A stretch of DNA of 64,000 nt, from positions 195,130 through 259,129 of the forward strand of contig JAXLTL010000004.1 in NCBI GenBank assembly GCA_046330075.1. Reading direction: 5' to 3'. Shown here in pieces: positions 8,712 to 16,805 of the stretch; within the stretch, counting starts at the first letter, position 1, and the number at the start of each line of letters is the position of its first letter. The notes under the pieces were generated by a model, which saw only the letters and a list, made by a program, of their open reading frames with translations, made no database searches and was not told where the DNA came from. A program made the position numbers and the translations under genes. This stretch comes from JAJTFW01 sp046330075. GTDB lineage: Bacteria > Bacteroidota > Bacteroidia > AKYH767-A > OLB10.

Positions 8712-9113
8712 CTTTTATTTCCAACTGATTTTGTCCGGTTATTAAAACCAGTTCTTACCAGAAATTTCGTTGAAAGGAGGGAACGCGGATAACGCTGATC
8801 TTGCAGATGATCGCGGATAAAATTATTCGACATTGAAAAATTTTCAAACCACGGATTATTCTGCTTTTCTTCTCGGAGTCTCAATATTTCTGCGTTCACT
8901 TGCTTCAGCGTCCACTTGTCTCTGCGTCTTTGCTCCCGATAGCTATCGGGATTTGCGAGAAACTTCGTTAGCGGAGAGAGAACGCCGATGAAGCAGATTC
9001 TGCGGATCCGCCGTTCACCATCTAGCGGAGGCGGATTAATTTGTTGGTAATGAAAAATTTTCCAAACTACAGATTTTATTACTTGTACTTCTCAGTTATT
9101 CTGCGGCTTTAAA
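8712..9113. repeat. Repeat-bearing intergenic region
   Basis: About 400 bp without a gene, between the DUF2064-like promoter and the 3' end of a T9SS gene. It contains the GGAACGCGGATAACGCTGAT...GATCGCGGATAA module (8780-8820) and a second worn copy, GAACGCCGATGAAGCAGATT (8990-9009), followed by GCGGATCCGCC. It also contains the palindrome CCCGATAGCTATCGGG (8935-8950). The text between (tctgcgttcacttgcttcagcg..., tctctgcgtctttgctcc) is low-information repeat debris. Confidence 0.6.
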
Positions 9114-10640
9114 CTATCTTCTTTGCACAACTATTTTCTTGATAATGCTGCCTTGATCAGAACTAATCTGAACAACATATAATCCAGAGTTAATATACGA
9201 TGGCACTTCAATTTCGAAAGCCGAGCCACCTGAAAATTCCTGACGTATTTTAACTCTTCCTAATTGATCAAGTAGAACTATTACCAAATGTTGCAATGAT
9301 TTTTGAGAGGTAATAGTGAATCGATCCTTCACCGGATTTGGGTAAATGTTAACAGATCCGATATTTAATTCATTTATTGACGTTAAACTATCACAAATAC
9401 TTCCTATAACCGGCCCAAGTTTAAAATTAGGAAACTGAGGTAAAGCACCAGAATGAGGCATTGGCAATTGAATGGTATTATACTCCATATTGCATAGAGT
9501 ATCCAGGCTATCTGGATTATTAATTACAGACAAATTACAGGTATAACAATGACCCCAGTAAATCTTGCCATCTGGGGCTAAGGAAGGAGAACAGGCACTG
9601 CTTGCAGTACCAACACCCTGTCCACAATCGCCGGTATCCACTACAGGATCAATATATTTTCTATTACTTAACAATAAAGAGGGTTGATAATAGTAATTCA
9701 AATCATATTGTGCAGTTTGAAGACCTTGTGGCTCGCAATTTCTGTATAAAAGTCTATTGTTCGGCGAAAACTCACCATAGGCTTCACCGTTTGGAGTAGT
9801 ATTAATTATTTGTGGATCATATAATATTCCATTACATCGATCGAATTTATATAAAACATTTAACGTGTCATCCATAAACACTGAAACTATTGTGCCATCT
9901 TGTGAAAATCTTGAAACTGCCCCATACAAGCTATTGCTGAAACTAGGACCGATTGATTGAGAAAATACTTGCTGAACTCCAGCAGGGGTAAATAATAATG
10001 TATTAAAATTTGCGGAACATCTTTCCTTGGTCAATACCCACCAATCTCTTCCGTTTGCATGCTTAACAACACATAACCCTCCTGCATGAATAAGTGTATC
10101 AGTATATGCAATATTATTAGCTGATATAATTCCTCCATTTCCCCCATTCAAACTTTTATCTAAAACAGTATAATACAAGTGTGAAAACAACCACCCATAC
10201 CCACCAGGGCACATTCCAGTGTTGATAAGTGGAATTTCAGGCACACAATAGAATAAAATATATTTATTGGTATCTCCTGGCCAAGGTAAGAAAACATCTG
10301 CATATGGCCTATTAAGGCCAGTAGATGCCCATTGTATTGTATATGGGGTTTGGGTTATGCATCCAGGTATAACCTGATAATTTCTATCAAAAACATCTAT
10401 ACCATTAGAAAAGAAAAGAAAATTCCCGTACGCATCAGAAATACTCGCATTTGTATAGTTAAATGGAATTGTTCCTGCTGTTGAGGATATCTGAGGAGGA
10501 CCACCTCCAATAGGAAAGTGTATTAATGTATTGCTACCTTGACCCATATACCCACTGGACACTAACCAATTTGCATCATGGCGTTGGGCTGCTCCTATCT
10601 CGGTCAACAACAAAAAGAATATCAAAACGAAATACCTCAT
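9114..10640 (-). CDS. T9SS-exported protein, tandem paralogue A
   Basis: 508 residues. The N-terminus has a signal peptide ending near AAQ at residue 19. The body has repeated strand-rich units with GRDWW, KFDRCNG, SPDG-like (LAPDGKIYWG) and FSPNNRLLYR phrases, as in WD40/lactonase-like beta-propellers. The C-terminus is a T9SS type A sorting domain: NIYPNPVKDRF at about 433, then GLYVVQIS and a basic end KKIVVQRR. It should cross the outer membrane by type IX secretion and be released or anchored at the surface. It is AT-rich against its neighbours: 16 of 60 bases are G or C at 9661-9720. A near twin follows at 10700. Ligand or activity unknown. Confidence 0.85.
   Translation of the reverse strand: MRYFVLIFFLLLTEIGAAQRHDANWLVSSGYMGQGSNTLIHFPIGGGPPQISSTAGTIPFNYTNASISDAYGNFLFFSNGIDVFDRNYQVIPGCITQTPYTIQWASTGLNRPYADVFLPWPGDTNKYILFYCVPEIPLINTGMCPGGYGWLFSHLYYTVLDKSLNGGNGGIISANNIAYTDTLIHAGGLCVVKHANGRDWWVLTKERCSANFNTLLFTPAGVQQVFSQSIGPSFSNSLYGAVSRFSQDGTIVSVFMDDTLNVLYKFDRCNGILYDPQIINTTPNGEAYGEFSPNNRLLYRNCEPQGLQTAQYDLNYYYQPSLLLSNRKYIDPVVDTGDCGQGVGTASSACSPSLAPDGKIYWGHCYTCNLSVINNPDSLDTLCNMEYNTIQLPMPHSGALPQFPNFKLGPVIGSICDSLTSINELNIGSVNIYPNPVKDRFTITSQKSLQHLVIVLLDQLGRVKIRQEFSGGSAFEIEVPSYINSGLYVVQISSDQGSIIKKIVVQRR
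9445..9575. repeat. 131-bp perfect repeat, copy 1 (inside paralogue A)
   Basis: Identical base for base to 11028-11158 in paralogue B, including every silent site. It encodes the IYWGHCYTCNLSV to MPHSGA part of both proteins. Flanking codons already differ (ctggGgcta against ctggTgcta), so the block edges are sharp. Confidence 0.9.
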
Positions 10641-10644
10641 CTAT

Positions 10645-10652
10645 CAAAGATA
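10645..10652 (-). promoter_or_regulatory. -7 box of T9SS paralogue A
   Basis: TATCTTTG on the minus strand with only ATAG before the start codon. A TTG lies 23 nt further upstream, within the spacing reported for Bacteroidota promoters. Transcription would begin at or next to the ATG. Confidence 0.6.
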
Positions 10653-10699
10653 AAAAATCTAAATGAGATGATCTACAATTCTGCTTCCGTATTCACAGC

Positions 10700-12226
10700 T
10701 CACCGTTGCACCACCAGTTTCTTCGTCACAGCACCTTCGGTACTATGGATGCGTAAAAAGTAAATGCCGTTGCCCATATCGCGTGGTAACTCCACTTCAA
10801 AACCGGTTCCGGTTCCTGTTTGCCGGCTGAACAAAACCTGACCTTGCACATTCGTCAAAGTGATTACAGCCTTGCTTAAGGATCGTTTTGATTGAAGTGT
10901 AATGTGATCCTTTGCAGGGTTGGGGTACAAACTCACATCCTCCGATTGTAACTCGTGAACAGCGGTAAGGCTATCACAAATACTTCCTACAACCGGACCT
11001 AGTCTAAAATTGGGAAACTGAGGCAAGGCACCAGAATGAGGCATTGGCAATTGAATGGTATTATACTCCATATTGCATAGAGTATCCAGGCTATCTGGAT
11101 TATTAATTACAGACAAATTACAGGTATAACAATGACCCCAGTAAATCTTGCCATCTGGTGCTAATGAAGGCATACAAGCACTGCTTGCTGAACCCACTCC
11201 TTGCCCACAATTACCTGTATCAGCCACAGGATCTATGTATGTACGACTATTAAGGATACCATTAGGTAGGTAATATTGATTAAGGTCATACTGGGTGGTT
11301 TGTATTCCTTGCGGTGGGTTATTACGATATAGAAACTGACTACTGGGTGAAAACTCACTATAAACTTCTCCATTTGGGCTGGTATTTAAAACAATTGGAT
11401 CAAATAAAGATCCATTACATCTGTCAAATTTATAGAATATGATTGAAGTATCATCAATTGCAGTTGCCAATGTAATACCGTTAGGCGCGAACCTAGACAC
11501 AGCTGACTTTAACCCATCGTTTAAAATTGGACCAATAGATTGTTTAAAAAATTGTTGAATACCAAAATTGGTAAATAAAATTGTATTCGTATTTGACGAA
11601 CATCTTTCCCTTGTTAATATCCACCAATCTCTTCCGTTGCCATGTTTAACTGCGGTAAGCCCATTTAGAAATACTAATGTATCTAAATAAGCAATATTGT
11701 TTGAAGAAACTATACCACCATTACCACCATTTAAACTCTTATCTAAAACAGTATAATAAAGATGATTAGAGAGCCAAGTCCATCCACCTGGACAAGAGCC
11801 GGTATTTATTATTGGTATCTCTGGAACGCAATAAAAGAGTATATATCGGTTTGTATCTCCCGGCCATGGTAAAAATAATCCAGCATTATACCTATTTAAT
11901 CCGGCAGTCGCCCATTGAATGGTATAGGGAGTCTGAATAATACACCCCGGTATAACTTGATAATTTCTATCAAACACATCTATTCCATTCGAAAAGAAAA
12001 GGAAATTCCCGTTTGCGTCAGAAATACTTGCATTTGCATAGTTAAAGGGAATTGTTCCCGTTGTTGAGGATATCTGAGGAGGACCACCTCCTATGGGAAA
12101 GTGTATTAATGTATTGCTCCCTTGCCCCATATACCCACTGGACACTAACCAATTTGCATCATGGTACTGAGCGGAACCTGCTTCGCTTAAAAGCAGAAAT
12201 ATTGCAAAAACAAAGTATTTGATCAT
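10700..12226 (-). CDS. T9SS-exported protein, tandem paralogue B
   Basis: 508 residues, the same length as paralogue A and with the same order of parts: signal peptide, strand-rich propeller-like body with GRDWW, KFDRCNG and LAPDGKIYWG, then a T9SS type A domain (SLYPNPAKDH, GIYFLRIHS, KKLVVQR). The first about 130 residues and the IYWGHCYTC region are nearly identical to A, while residues about 190-340 and the sorting domain differ widely. It is also AT-rich, except that the last about 250 bp (10700-10950), coding for the sorting domain, look like the surrounding genome in base content. That suggests a mosaic. Function unknown. Confidence 0.85.
   Translation of the reverse strand: MIKYFVFAIFLLLSEAGSAQYHDANWLVSSGYMGQGSNTLIHFPIGGGPPQISSTTGTIPFNYANASISDANGNFLFFSNGIDVFDRNYQVIPGCIIQTPYTIQWATAGLNRYNAGLFLPWPGDTNRYILFYCVPEIPIINTGSCPGGWTWLSNHLYYTVLDKSLNGGNGGIVSSNNIAYLDTLVFLNGLTAVKHGNGRDWWILTRERCSSNTNTILFTNFGIQQFFKQSIGPILNDGLKSAVSRFAPNGITLATAIDDTSIIFYKFDRCNGSLFDPIVLNTSPNGEVYSEFSPSSQFLYRNNPPQGIQTTQYDLNQYYLPNGILNSRTYIDPVADTGNCGQGVGSASSACMPSLAPDGKIYWGHCYTCNLSVINNPDSLDTLCNMEYNTIQLPMPHSGALPQFPNFRLGPVVGSICDSLTAVHELQSEDVSLYPNPAKDHITLQSKRSLSKAVITLTNVQGQVLFSRQTGTGTGFEVELPRDMGNGIYFLRIHSTEGAVTKKLVVQR
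11028..11158. repeat. 131-bp perfect repeat, copy 2 (inside paralogue B)
   Basis: Partner of 9445-9575, in direct orientation and offset by 1583 bp. It is a possible site for recombination that would delete or duplicate one gene unit. Confidence 0.9.
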
Positions 12227-12267
12227 CTGATGTTATTCCGTTAGCATAGAATAAGGAAGACTGAACC

Positions 12268-12275
12268 CAAATATA
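12268..12275 (-). promoter_or_regulatory. -7 box upstream of T9SS paralogue B
   Basis: TATATTTG on the minus strand, about 41 nt before the ATG at 12226. No clear -33 TTG. It predicts a short untranslated leader. Confidence 0.45.
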
Positions 12276-12323
12276 CTGATTAAATACCTGCTTTCGGGTT
12301 AAAAACTTAATCTCCTTATTGTC

Positions 12324-13136
12324 TTACAAGCCCGCCACCAACTTATGAAACAACAGCGATAGCTTCTCATCCGCCGATTGGGCCACAGCAATAATTTCTT
12401 CGAGCGTAACGGGATGTAAGTTGTCGGGGTCGCATTCGTCGGTGAGGACGGAAATAGCCAGGCAATGCATGTTCATTTGTCGCGCGGTGATGATTTCGGG
12501 AGTGGTGCTCATGCCCACCGCATCGGCGCCAATCATTCTCAAAAAACGATATTCGGCGCGTGTTTCCAGCATTGGTCCATTCACTGAAACATATACTCCT
12601 TCTTTCAGCGCAAGACCATCTTCCGCAGCCATCCTCTTTGCCATCTGCGCCAGCATTGCATCGTAGGGCGCACTCATATCAGGAAAACGTACTCCGAAAC
12701 GATCGTCGTTTTTACCGATGAGCGGATTACAACCCTGCAAGTGGATATGATCATTCAGTAACATCAGGTCGCCCTTTTTGAAAGACGGGTTCAGCGCACC
12801 GGCGGCATTCGAAACCAGCAGAGATTTTATTCCCAGCAGATGCATCACCCGCACCGGAAAACTCACCTGCTGCATGGTGTATCCTTCGTAAAAATGAAAT
12901 CTTCCCTGCATCGCCACCACCGGTTTCCCCGCCAACATACCAATCAGCAGATTCCCCTTGTGCGATTCCACCGTACTCACCGGGAAATGGGGAATTTCGC
13001 TGTAAGGGATAGATGATTTTATATCAATATGTTCGGCCAAACGATGGAGTCCGGTCCCGAGAATGATGCCCGCCACGGGCTGCGCACCGAGAGAAGGACG
13101 CAGGAATTCCGCAGCAGCCGTAGCCTGTTCAAACAT
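12324..13136 (-). CDS. punA: Purine-nucleoside phosphorylase, trimeric (PNP) type
   Basis: Cytosolic enzyme of 270 residues that splits purine (deoxy)nucleosides with phosphate to free base and (deoxy)ribose-1-phosphate for purine salvage. Diagnostic stretches: GIILGTGLHRL near 23-33, VESHKGNLL, GRFHFYEGY at 78-86, LLVSNAAGALN at 106-116, NGPMLETRAEYR and ADAVGMSTTPE near 200-216. Length and motifs match the mammalian-type trimeric PNP/MTAP family. ADAVGMS with a nearby SVLTDECDP fits inosine/guanosine PNP more than MTAP. It is divergent from serS with 74 bp between start codons. Confidence 0.93.
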   Translation of the reverse strand: MFEQATAAAEFLRPSLGAQPVAGIILGTGLHRLAEHIDIKSSIPYSEIPHFPVSTVESHKGNLLIGMLAGKPVVAMQGRFHFYEGYTMQQVSFPVRVMHLLGIKSLLVSNAAGALNPSFKKGDLMLLNDHIHLQGCNPLIGKNDDRFGVRFPDMSAPYDAMLAQMAKRMAAEDGLALKEGVYVSVNGPMLETRAEYRFLRMIGADAVGMSTTPEIITARQMNMHCLAISVLTDECDPDNLHPVTLEEIIAVAQSADEKLSLLFHKLVAGL

Positions 13137-13140
13137 GTGG

Positions 13141-13177
13141 CAAAAATAGCCCTTTTGCGCCCTTTCCCGCCGCCAAA
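13141..13177 (-). promoter_or_regulatory. Promoter of the PNP gene
   Basis: TATTTTTG (13141-13148, minus strand) ends 4 nt before the ATG at 13136. TTTG (13174-13177) lies 25 nt upstream, wider than the usual 17-23 nt. The element overlaps the serS promoter region on the other strand. Confidence 0.5.
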
Positions 13178-13190
13178 TCCATTACCTTTG
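13153..13190 (+). promoter_or_regulatory. Promoter of serS
   Basis: TACCTTTG at 13183-13190 fits TAnnTTTG and ends 20 nt before the ATG. TTTTG at 13153-13157 lies 25 nt upstream of it, the same spacing as at the PNP and penicillin-acylase promoters. Confidence 0.5.
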
Positions 13191-13210
13191 CGCTTCATTC
13201 TTACCCGATT

Positions 13211-14485
13211 ATGATTCAGTTAGCGTATATCCGCGAAAACAAGGACGACGTAATAGCCCGCCTCGCTGTGAAAAACATCGACGCGAAAGATACCATCGAT
13301 GACATTATCCGCCTCGATGCAGACAAGCGTAAACACCAGACCGAACTCGAAACGCTGCTGGCCGAGCAAAATACGCTGGCAAAGCAAATCGGGGAGATGA
13401 TGAAGTCGGGCAAGAAAGCCGAAGCTGAAGATCTCCGCAACCGCAGTACTGCCATCAAGGAAATGGCCAAAGGGCTGGAAGAGAAGCAGGTCGAACTCGA
13501 AAAGCAGGTTACCGATCTTATTATCCGCCTCCCGAATCTGCCATCTCCCGTAGTACCGAAAGGTAAGACCGCCGACGATAACGAAGTGGTGTTCCTCGAC
13601 GAAACCTATCAGCCCAAACTCCCCGCCAATGCACTTCCGCACTGGGAACTGGCTGCGAAATACGATATCATCGACTTCGAACTCGGCAATAAAATCACCG
13701 GTGCCGGTTTTCCTGTGTATAAAGGGCAAGGCGCGAGATTGCAACGTGCGCTCATTAATTTTTTCCTCGATCAGGCCAACCGCGCGGGCTATAACGAAGT
13801 ACAGCCGCCGATTCTCATCAATGAAGATTCAGGTTTTGGTACCGGTCAATTGCCCGATAAAGAAGGGCAGATGTATCATGTGGGTGTCGACAATCTATAC
13901 CTGATTCCGACTGCCGAAGTACCGGTCACTAATATCTTCCGCGACACGATTGTGAAAGCGGAAGAGTTACCCATCAAATGCACTGCTTATACGCCCTGTT
14001 TCCGTCGTGAAGCAGGCTCGTACGGTGCGCATGTCCGCGGTTTGAACAGATTGCATCAGTTCGATAAAGTTGAGATTGTGCAAATTGCGCATCCCGATAA
14101 GAGCTATGCTATCCTGGAGGATATGCGTGAATATGTGGCCGGACTGCTAAAAATGCTCGAATTACCATTTCGTATTTTGAAACTCTGCGGTGGCGACATG
14201 AGTTTTGCATCGGCATTGACGTACGATATGGAAGTATGGAGTGCGGCCCAGCAACGTTGGCTGGAGGTAAGCTCTGTCTCCAACTTCGAATCCTTCCAGG
14301 CTAACCGCCTCAAACTCCGCTATCGTGAAGGAAACAATAAACCGGTCCTGGCCCACACACTAAACGGGTCGGCGCTGGCGTTACCCCGTATTGTAGCGGC
14401 TCTCCTCGAAAATAACCAGCAGGAAGACGGAATACGTATCCCTGCCGTGTTGGTTCCGTATACAGGATTCGACAAGATCAAATGA
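13211..14485 (+). CDS. serS: Seryl-tRNA synthetase
   Basis: Class II synthetase of 424 residues that charges tRNA-Ser with serine in the cytosol. Residues about 1-110 form the long antiparallel coiled-coil arm that grips the tRNA variable arm (heptads rich in E, K and L, such as KEMAKGLEEKQVELEKQV). The catalytic core has motif 2 in CFRREAGSYGAHVRGLNRLHQF and motif 3 in LALPRIVAALLENNQ near the C-terminus. TAEVPVTN, the serine-site loop, is present. The next gene starts inside the stop codon (ATGA), so it is probably cotranslated. Call is firm. Confidence 0.97.
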   Translation: MIQLAYIRENKDDVIARLAVKNIDAKDTIDDIIRLDADKRKHQTELETLLAEQNTLAKQIGEMMKSGKKAEAEDLRNRSTAIKEMAKGLEEKQVELEKQVTDLIIRLPNLPSPVVPKGKTADDNEVVFLDETYQPKLPANALPHWELAAKYDIIDFELGNKITGAGFPVYKGQGARLQRALINFFLDQANRAGYNEVQPPILINEDSGFGTGQLPDKEGQMYHVGVDNLYLIPTAEVPVTNIFRDTIVKAEELPIKCTAYTPCFRREAGSYGAHVRGLNRLHQFDKVEIVQIAHPDKSYAILEDMREYVAGLLKMLELPFRILKLCGGDMSFASALTYDMEVWSAAQQRWLEVSSVSNFESFQANRLKLRYREGNNKPVLAHTLNGSALALPRIVAALLENNQQEDGIRIPAVLVPYTGFDKIK

Positions 14486-16302
14486 AGATAAAACACCTGC
14501 TTCTTTTCCTACTGCTTTGGCTGCCGGCGATGGTGCAGGCACAGCCCGGGCAATCCAATGCCGAGCTGGCGAATCAGTACCTGAGCACAGAAGAGTATGA
14601 CAAAGCAATCGTGTACTTCGACAAGTACTACGATCAGGACCCTTTCAATGCATATGGCGGTTTTCTGCAATGTCTGCTGAAAATTAAAGACTATGACAAA
14701 GCAGAAAAGCTCATCAAGAAACACCAGCGCAAATTCCCGCAGGACCCTTCTGTAAAACTCGATATGGCCACGGTGTACGAAGCCCAGGGCGAGACCGAGA
14801 AAGCCACGAAGGTGTACAACGATGCGGTAAAGAATCTTCCGCCCGATATCAATCAGGTGAATCTGTTGGGCAATGCGTTCACGCGAAGGCAGATGTTTGA
14901 CTATACCGTGCAGACGTATTTGCAGGGAAGAAAAGTGCTCAAGGGTGCCTATCCGTTTTCGTTCGAACTTGCCGAAGCCTATTCGCAGCTGGGGAAATAT
15001 CCGGAGATGGTGAATGAATACATCGACATGGTTGATTTCAATCCGGCGTATCTCAACAACGTTCAGACGATCCTTCAGAATAAAATTGCCAATGATCTTT
15101 CGGGCGGACTCAGCGATGTAGTACGCCAGGCTCTGTTGCGCAAGATTCAGAAATATCCCAATGAAACCAACTACAGCGAATTGTTGTACTGGTTGTTTTT
15201 GCAGGAAAAAGATTTTGAATCGGCCTTCATTCAGGCGAGAGGACTCGACAAGCGACTGGGAGAAACCGGTGAACGGATGTTGAGTCTGGGAAGAACCTGC
15301 ATCAGCAACCTCGACTACGGCACAGCGGAGAAATGTTTCCAGTATGTGGTTGACAAAGGTGTAGATGGTCCCAATTATGTTACTGCGCGCATGGAGCTCA
15401 TCAATACCATGAACGACAGGATTACCGGCAGTGGCAACTACACACAAGCCGACCTGTTAAAGCTGGAAACAGACTACAAGCTCGCCATTGATGAACTCGG
15501 TAAAACCATTGCTACGGCTCCGCTCATTCGTGGCTTTGCGCATCTGCAGGCCTTCTATCTGCACAATTCGCAGGCGGCCATTGATCTCCTCAACGAGACC
15601 ATTGACTTACCCAACCTTCGTCCGCAGTTCAAGGCAGAGTGTAAACTGGAGCTTGCGGATATTTATGTGTTTGGCGGAGAAGTATGGGACGCGGCATTGT
15701 TGTACGGACAAGTTGATAAGGATTTCAAAAACGATGCGCTGGGTCGGGAAGCTAAATTCCGAAACGCACGGTTGTCGTATTACCTCGGAGAATTCGACTG
15801 GGCCAAGGATCAGCTCAACGTCCTCAAAGCTGCAACCTCACAACTCATCTCCAACGATGCCTTGTCGCTCGCACTGCTCATTACCGACAATACCAACCTC
15901 GATACTTCGTACGATGCGCTACTTGCTTTTAGTCGTGCCGACCTGCTCGATTTCCAGAACAAAGACAGCATTGCGCTGATGGTGCTCGACACCCTGATGC
16001 TTAATTTTCCGGGTCATACACTCACCGACGAAGTCATCTACAAAAAAGCGCAGATTTACAAAGCCAAAGGCCGTTATACCGAGGCGGTGCCCATGTTGCA
16101 GGAGATCGTTGACAAATACGGAGAAGATATCCTTGCCGATGATGCGCTGTATCAGCTCGGACTTTTATACGAGGAAAAACTCAACGACAAGGAAAAAGCA
16201 AAAACCTTATACGAGACCTTGCTCACCAAATACCCGGGCAGTCTTTTTGTGGTCGATGCCCGCAAACGCTTCAGGGCATTGCGTGGAGATAAAGTAAATT
16301 GA
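14482..16302 (+). CDS. Exported tetratricopeptide-repeat protein
   Basis: 606 residues. A signal peptide ends near VQAQ at residue 20. TPR-type helical repeats begin at once (NQYLSTEEYDKAIVYFDKYYDQDP, YDKAEKLIKKHQRKFPQDP, TEKATKVYNDAVKNLP). After a divergent middle, the last about 100 residues hold clean repeats (YKAKGRYTEAVPMLQEIVDKYG, DKEKAKTLYETLLTKYPGS) like those of YbgF/BamD-type envelope proteins. It is likely periplasmic, a scaffold for a protein complex. It overlaps serS by 4 bp, but the coupling to serS need not be functional. No enzyme domain is visible. Confidence 0.85.
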   Translation: MKIKHLLLFLLLWLPAMVQAQPGQSNAELANQYLSTEEYDKAIVYFDKYYDQDPFNAYGGFLQCLLKIKDYDKAEKLIKKHQRKFPQDPSVKLDMATVYEAQGETEKATKVYNDAVKNLPPDINQVNLLGNAFTRRQMFDYTVQTYLQGRKVLKGAYPFSFELAEAYSQLGKYPEMVNEYIDMVDFNPAYLNNVQTILQNKIANDLSGGLSDVVRQALLRKIQKYPNETNYSELLYWLFLQEKDFESAFIQARGLDKRLGETGERMLSLGRTCISNLDYGTAEKCFQYVVDKGVDGPNYVTARMELINTMNDRITGSGNYTQADLLKLETDYKLAIDELGKTIATAPLIRGFAHLQAFYLHNSQAAIDLLNETIDLPNLRPQFKAECKLELADIYVFGGEVWDAALLYGQVDKDFKNDALGREAKFRNARLSYYLGEFDWAKDQLNVLKAATSQLISNDALSLALLITDNTNLDTSYDALLAFSRADLLDFQNKDSIALMVLDTLMLNFPGHTLTDEVIYKKAQIYKAKGRYTEAVPMLQEIVDKYGEDILADDALYQLGLLYEEKLNDKEKAKTLYETLLTKYPGSLFVVDARKRFRALRGDKVN

Positions 16303-16327
16303 ATCCTCTTACCAAATGCTCCATTTT

Positions 16328-16416
16328 GAACGCGGATCCGCCGTACGGCGGACGCTGATATAGCGGATGGTCGCGGATTTGCTTCGGGTTCATACCGGTC
16401 ACGACCGGCCACTACC
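16328..16416. repeat. Intergenic repeat: GAACGCGGAT module with CCGGTC-CGACC tail
   Basis: GAACGCGGATCCGCC...GGTCGCGGATTT (16328-16380) continues after a short link into CCGGTCACGACCGGCC (16395-16410) and ACTACC. The same order with the same end words occurs at 58602-58678. It occupies the spacer between the TPR gene 3' end and the DUF4286 gene. CCGGTCACGACCGG is itself an inverted repeat (CCGGTC/GACCGG). Confidence 0.65.
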
Positions 16417-16481
16417 CTCTCATGCTCCTCTTCATCTCCCGCACTCCGTGAAGGATGCCCCGCCAATGTCCCGTGATTTCG

Positions 16482-16489
16482 TACTTTTG
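16482..16489 (+). promoter_or_regulatory. -7 box of the DUF4286-rsmA operon
   Basis: TACTTTTG fits TAnnTTTG and ends 10 nt before the ATG at 16500 (16 nt before the next in-frame ATG). No -33 TTG recognised. Confidence 0.5.
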
Positions 16490-16499
16490 ATCCATTATT

Positions 16500-16805
16500 A
16501 TGGCTATGATAATTTACAACGTAACAGTGAATGTCGACGAAGATGTTGCTGTAGAGTGGTTGAAGTGGATGAAGGAAACGCATATTCCTGATGTGATGAA
16601 AACGGGCATGTTTCTGGAGTCGCGGATATGCAGGGTGCTGGCAGAAGAAGCGGGTGGATGGACGTATGCTATTCAATACACCTGTAAGGATATGGCTACC
16701 TATGAAAAATACCGTGATGAATTTGCTCCGGCATTACAAGCGGATACCGCCCGTAAATACGGTGGTAAGTTTGTGGCATTCCGAACATTGTTAGAGGTAG
16801 TATGA
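16500..16805 (+). CDS. DUF4286 family protein
   Basis: 101 residues, no signal peptide. The stretch MIIYNVTVNVDEDVAVEWLKWM, the phrase HIPDVMKTGMF and the end KYGGKFVAFRTLLE are characteristic of DUF4286, a small cytosolic family found in Bacteroidota and often next to rsmA. The fold resembles a ferredoxin-like alpha-beta dimer (inference from the strand/helix pattern). An ATG two codons in could also serve as start. Its stop overlaps the rsmA start by 4 bp, so the two are coexpressed. No function is known. Confidence 0.85.
   Translation: MAMIIYNVTVNVDEDVAVEWLKWMKETHIPDVMKTGMFLESRICRVLAEEAGGWTYAIQYTCKDMATYEKYRDEFAPALQADTARKYGGKFVAFRTLLEVV

Noticed and set aside
14509..15447. Long minus-strand open frame (about 312 codons) inside the TPR gene
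   Set aside because: It is fully antisense to a protein with clear signal peptide and TPR repeats; its translation has no recognisable domain and is His/Ile-rich in the manner of reverse-frame shadows.
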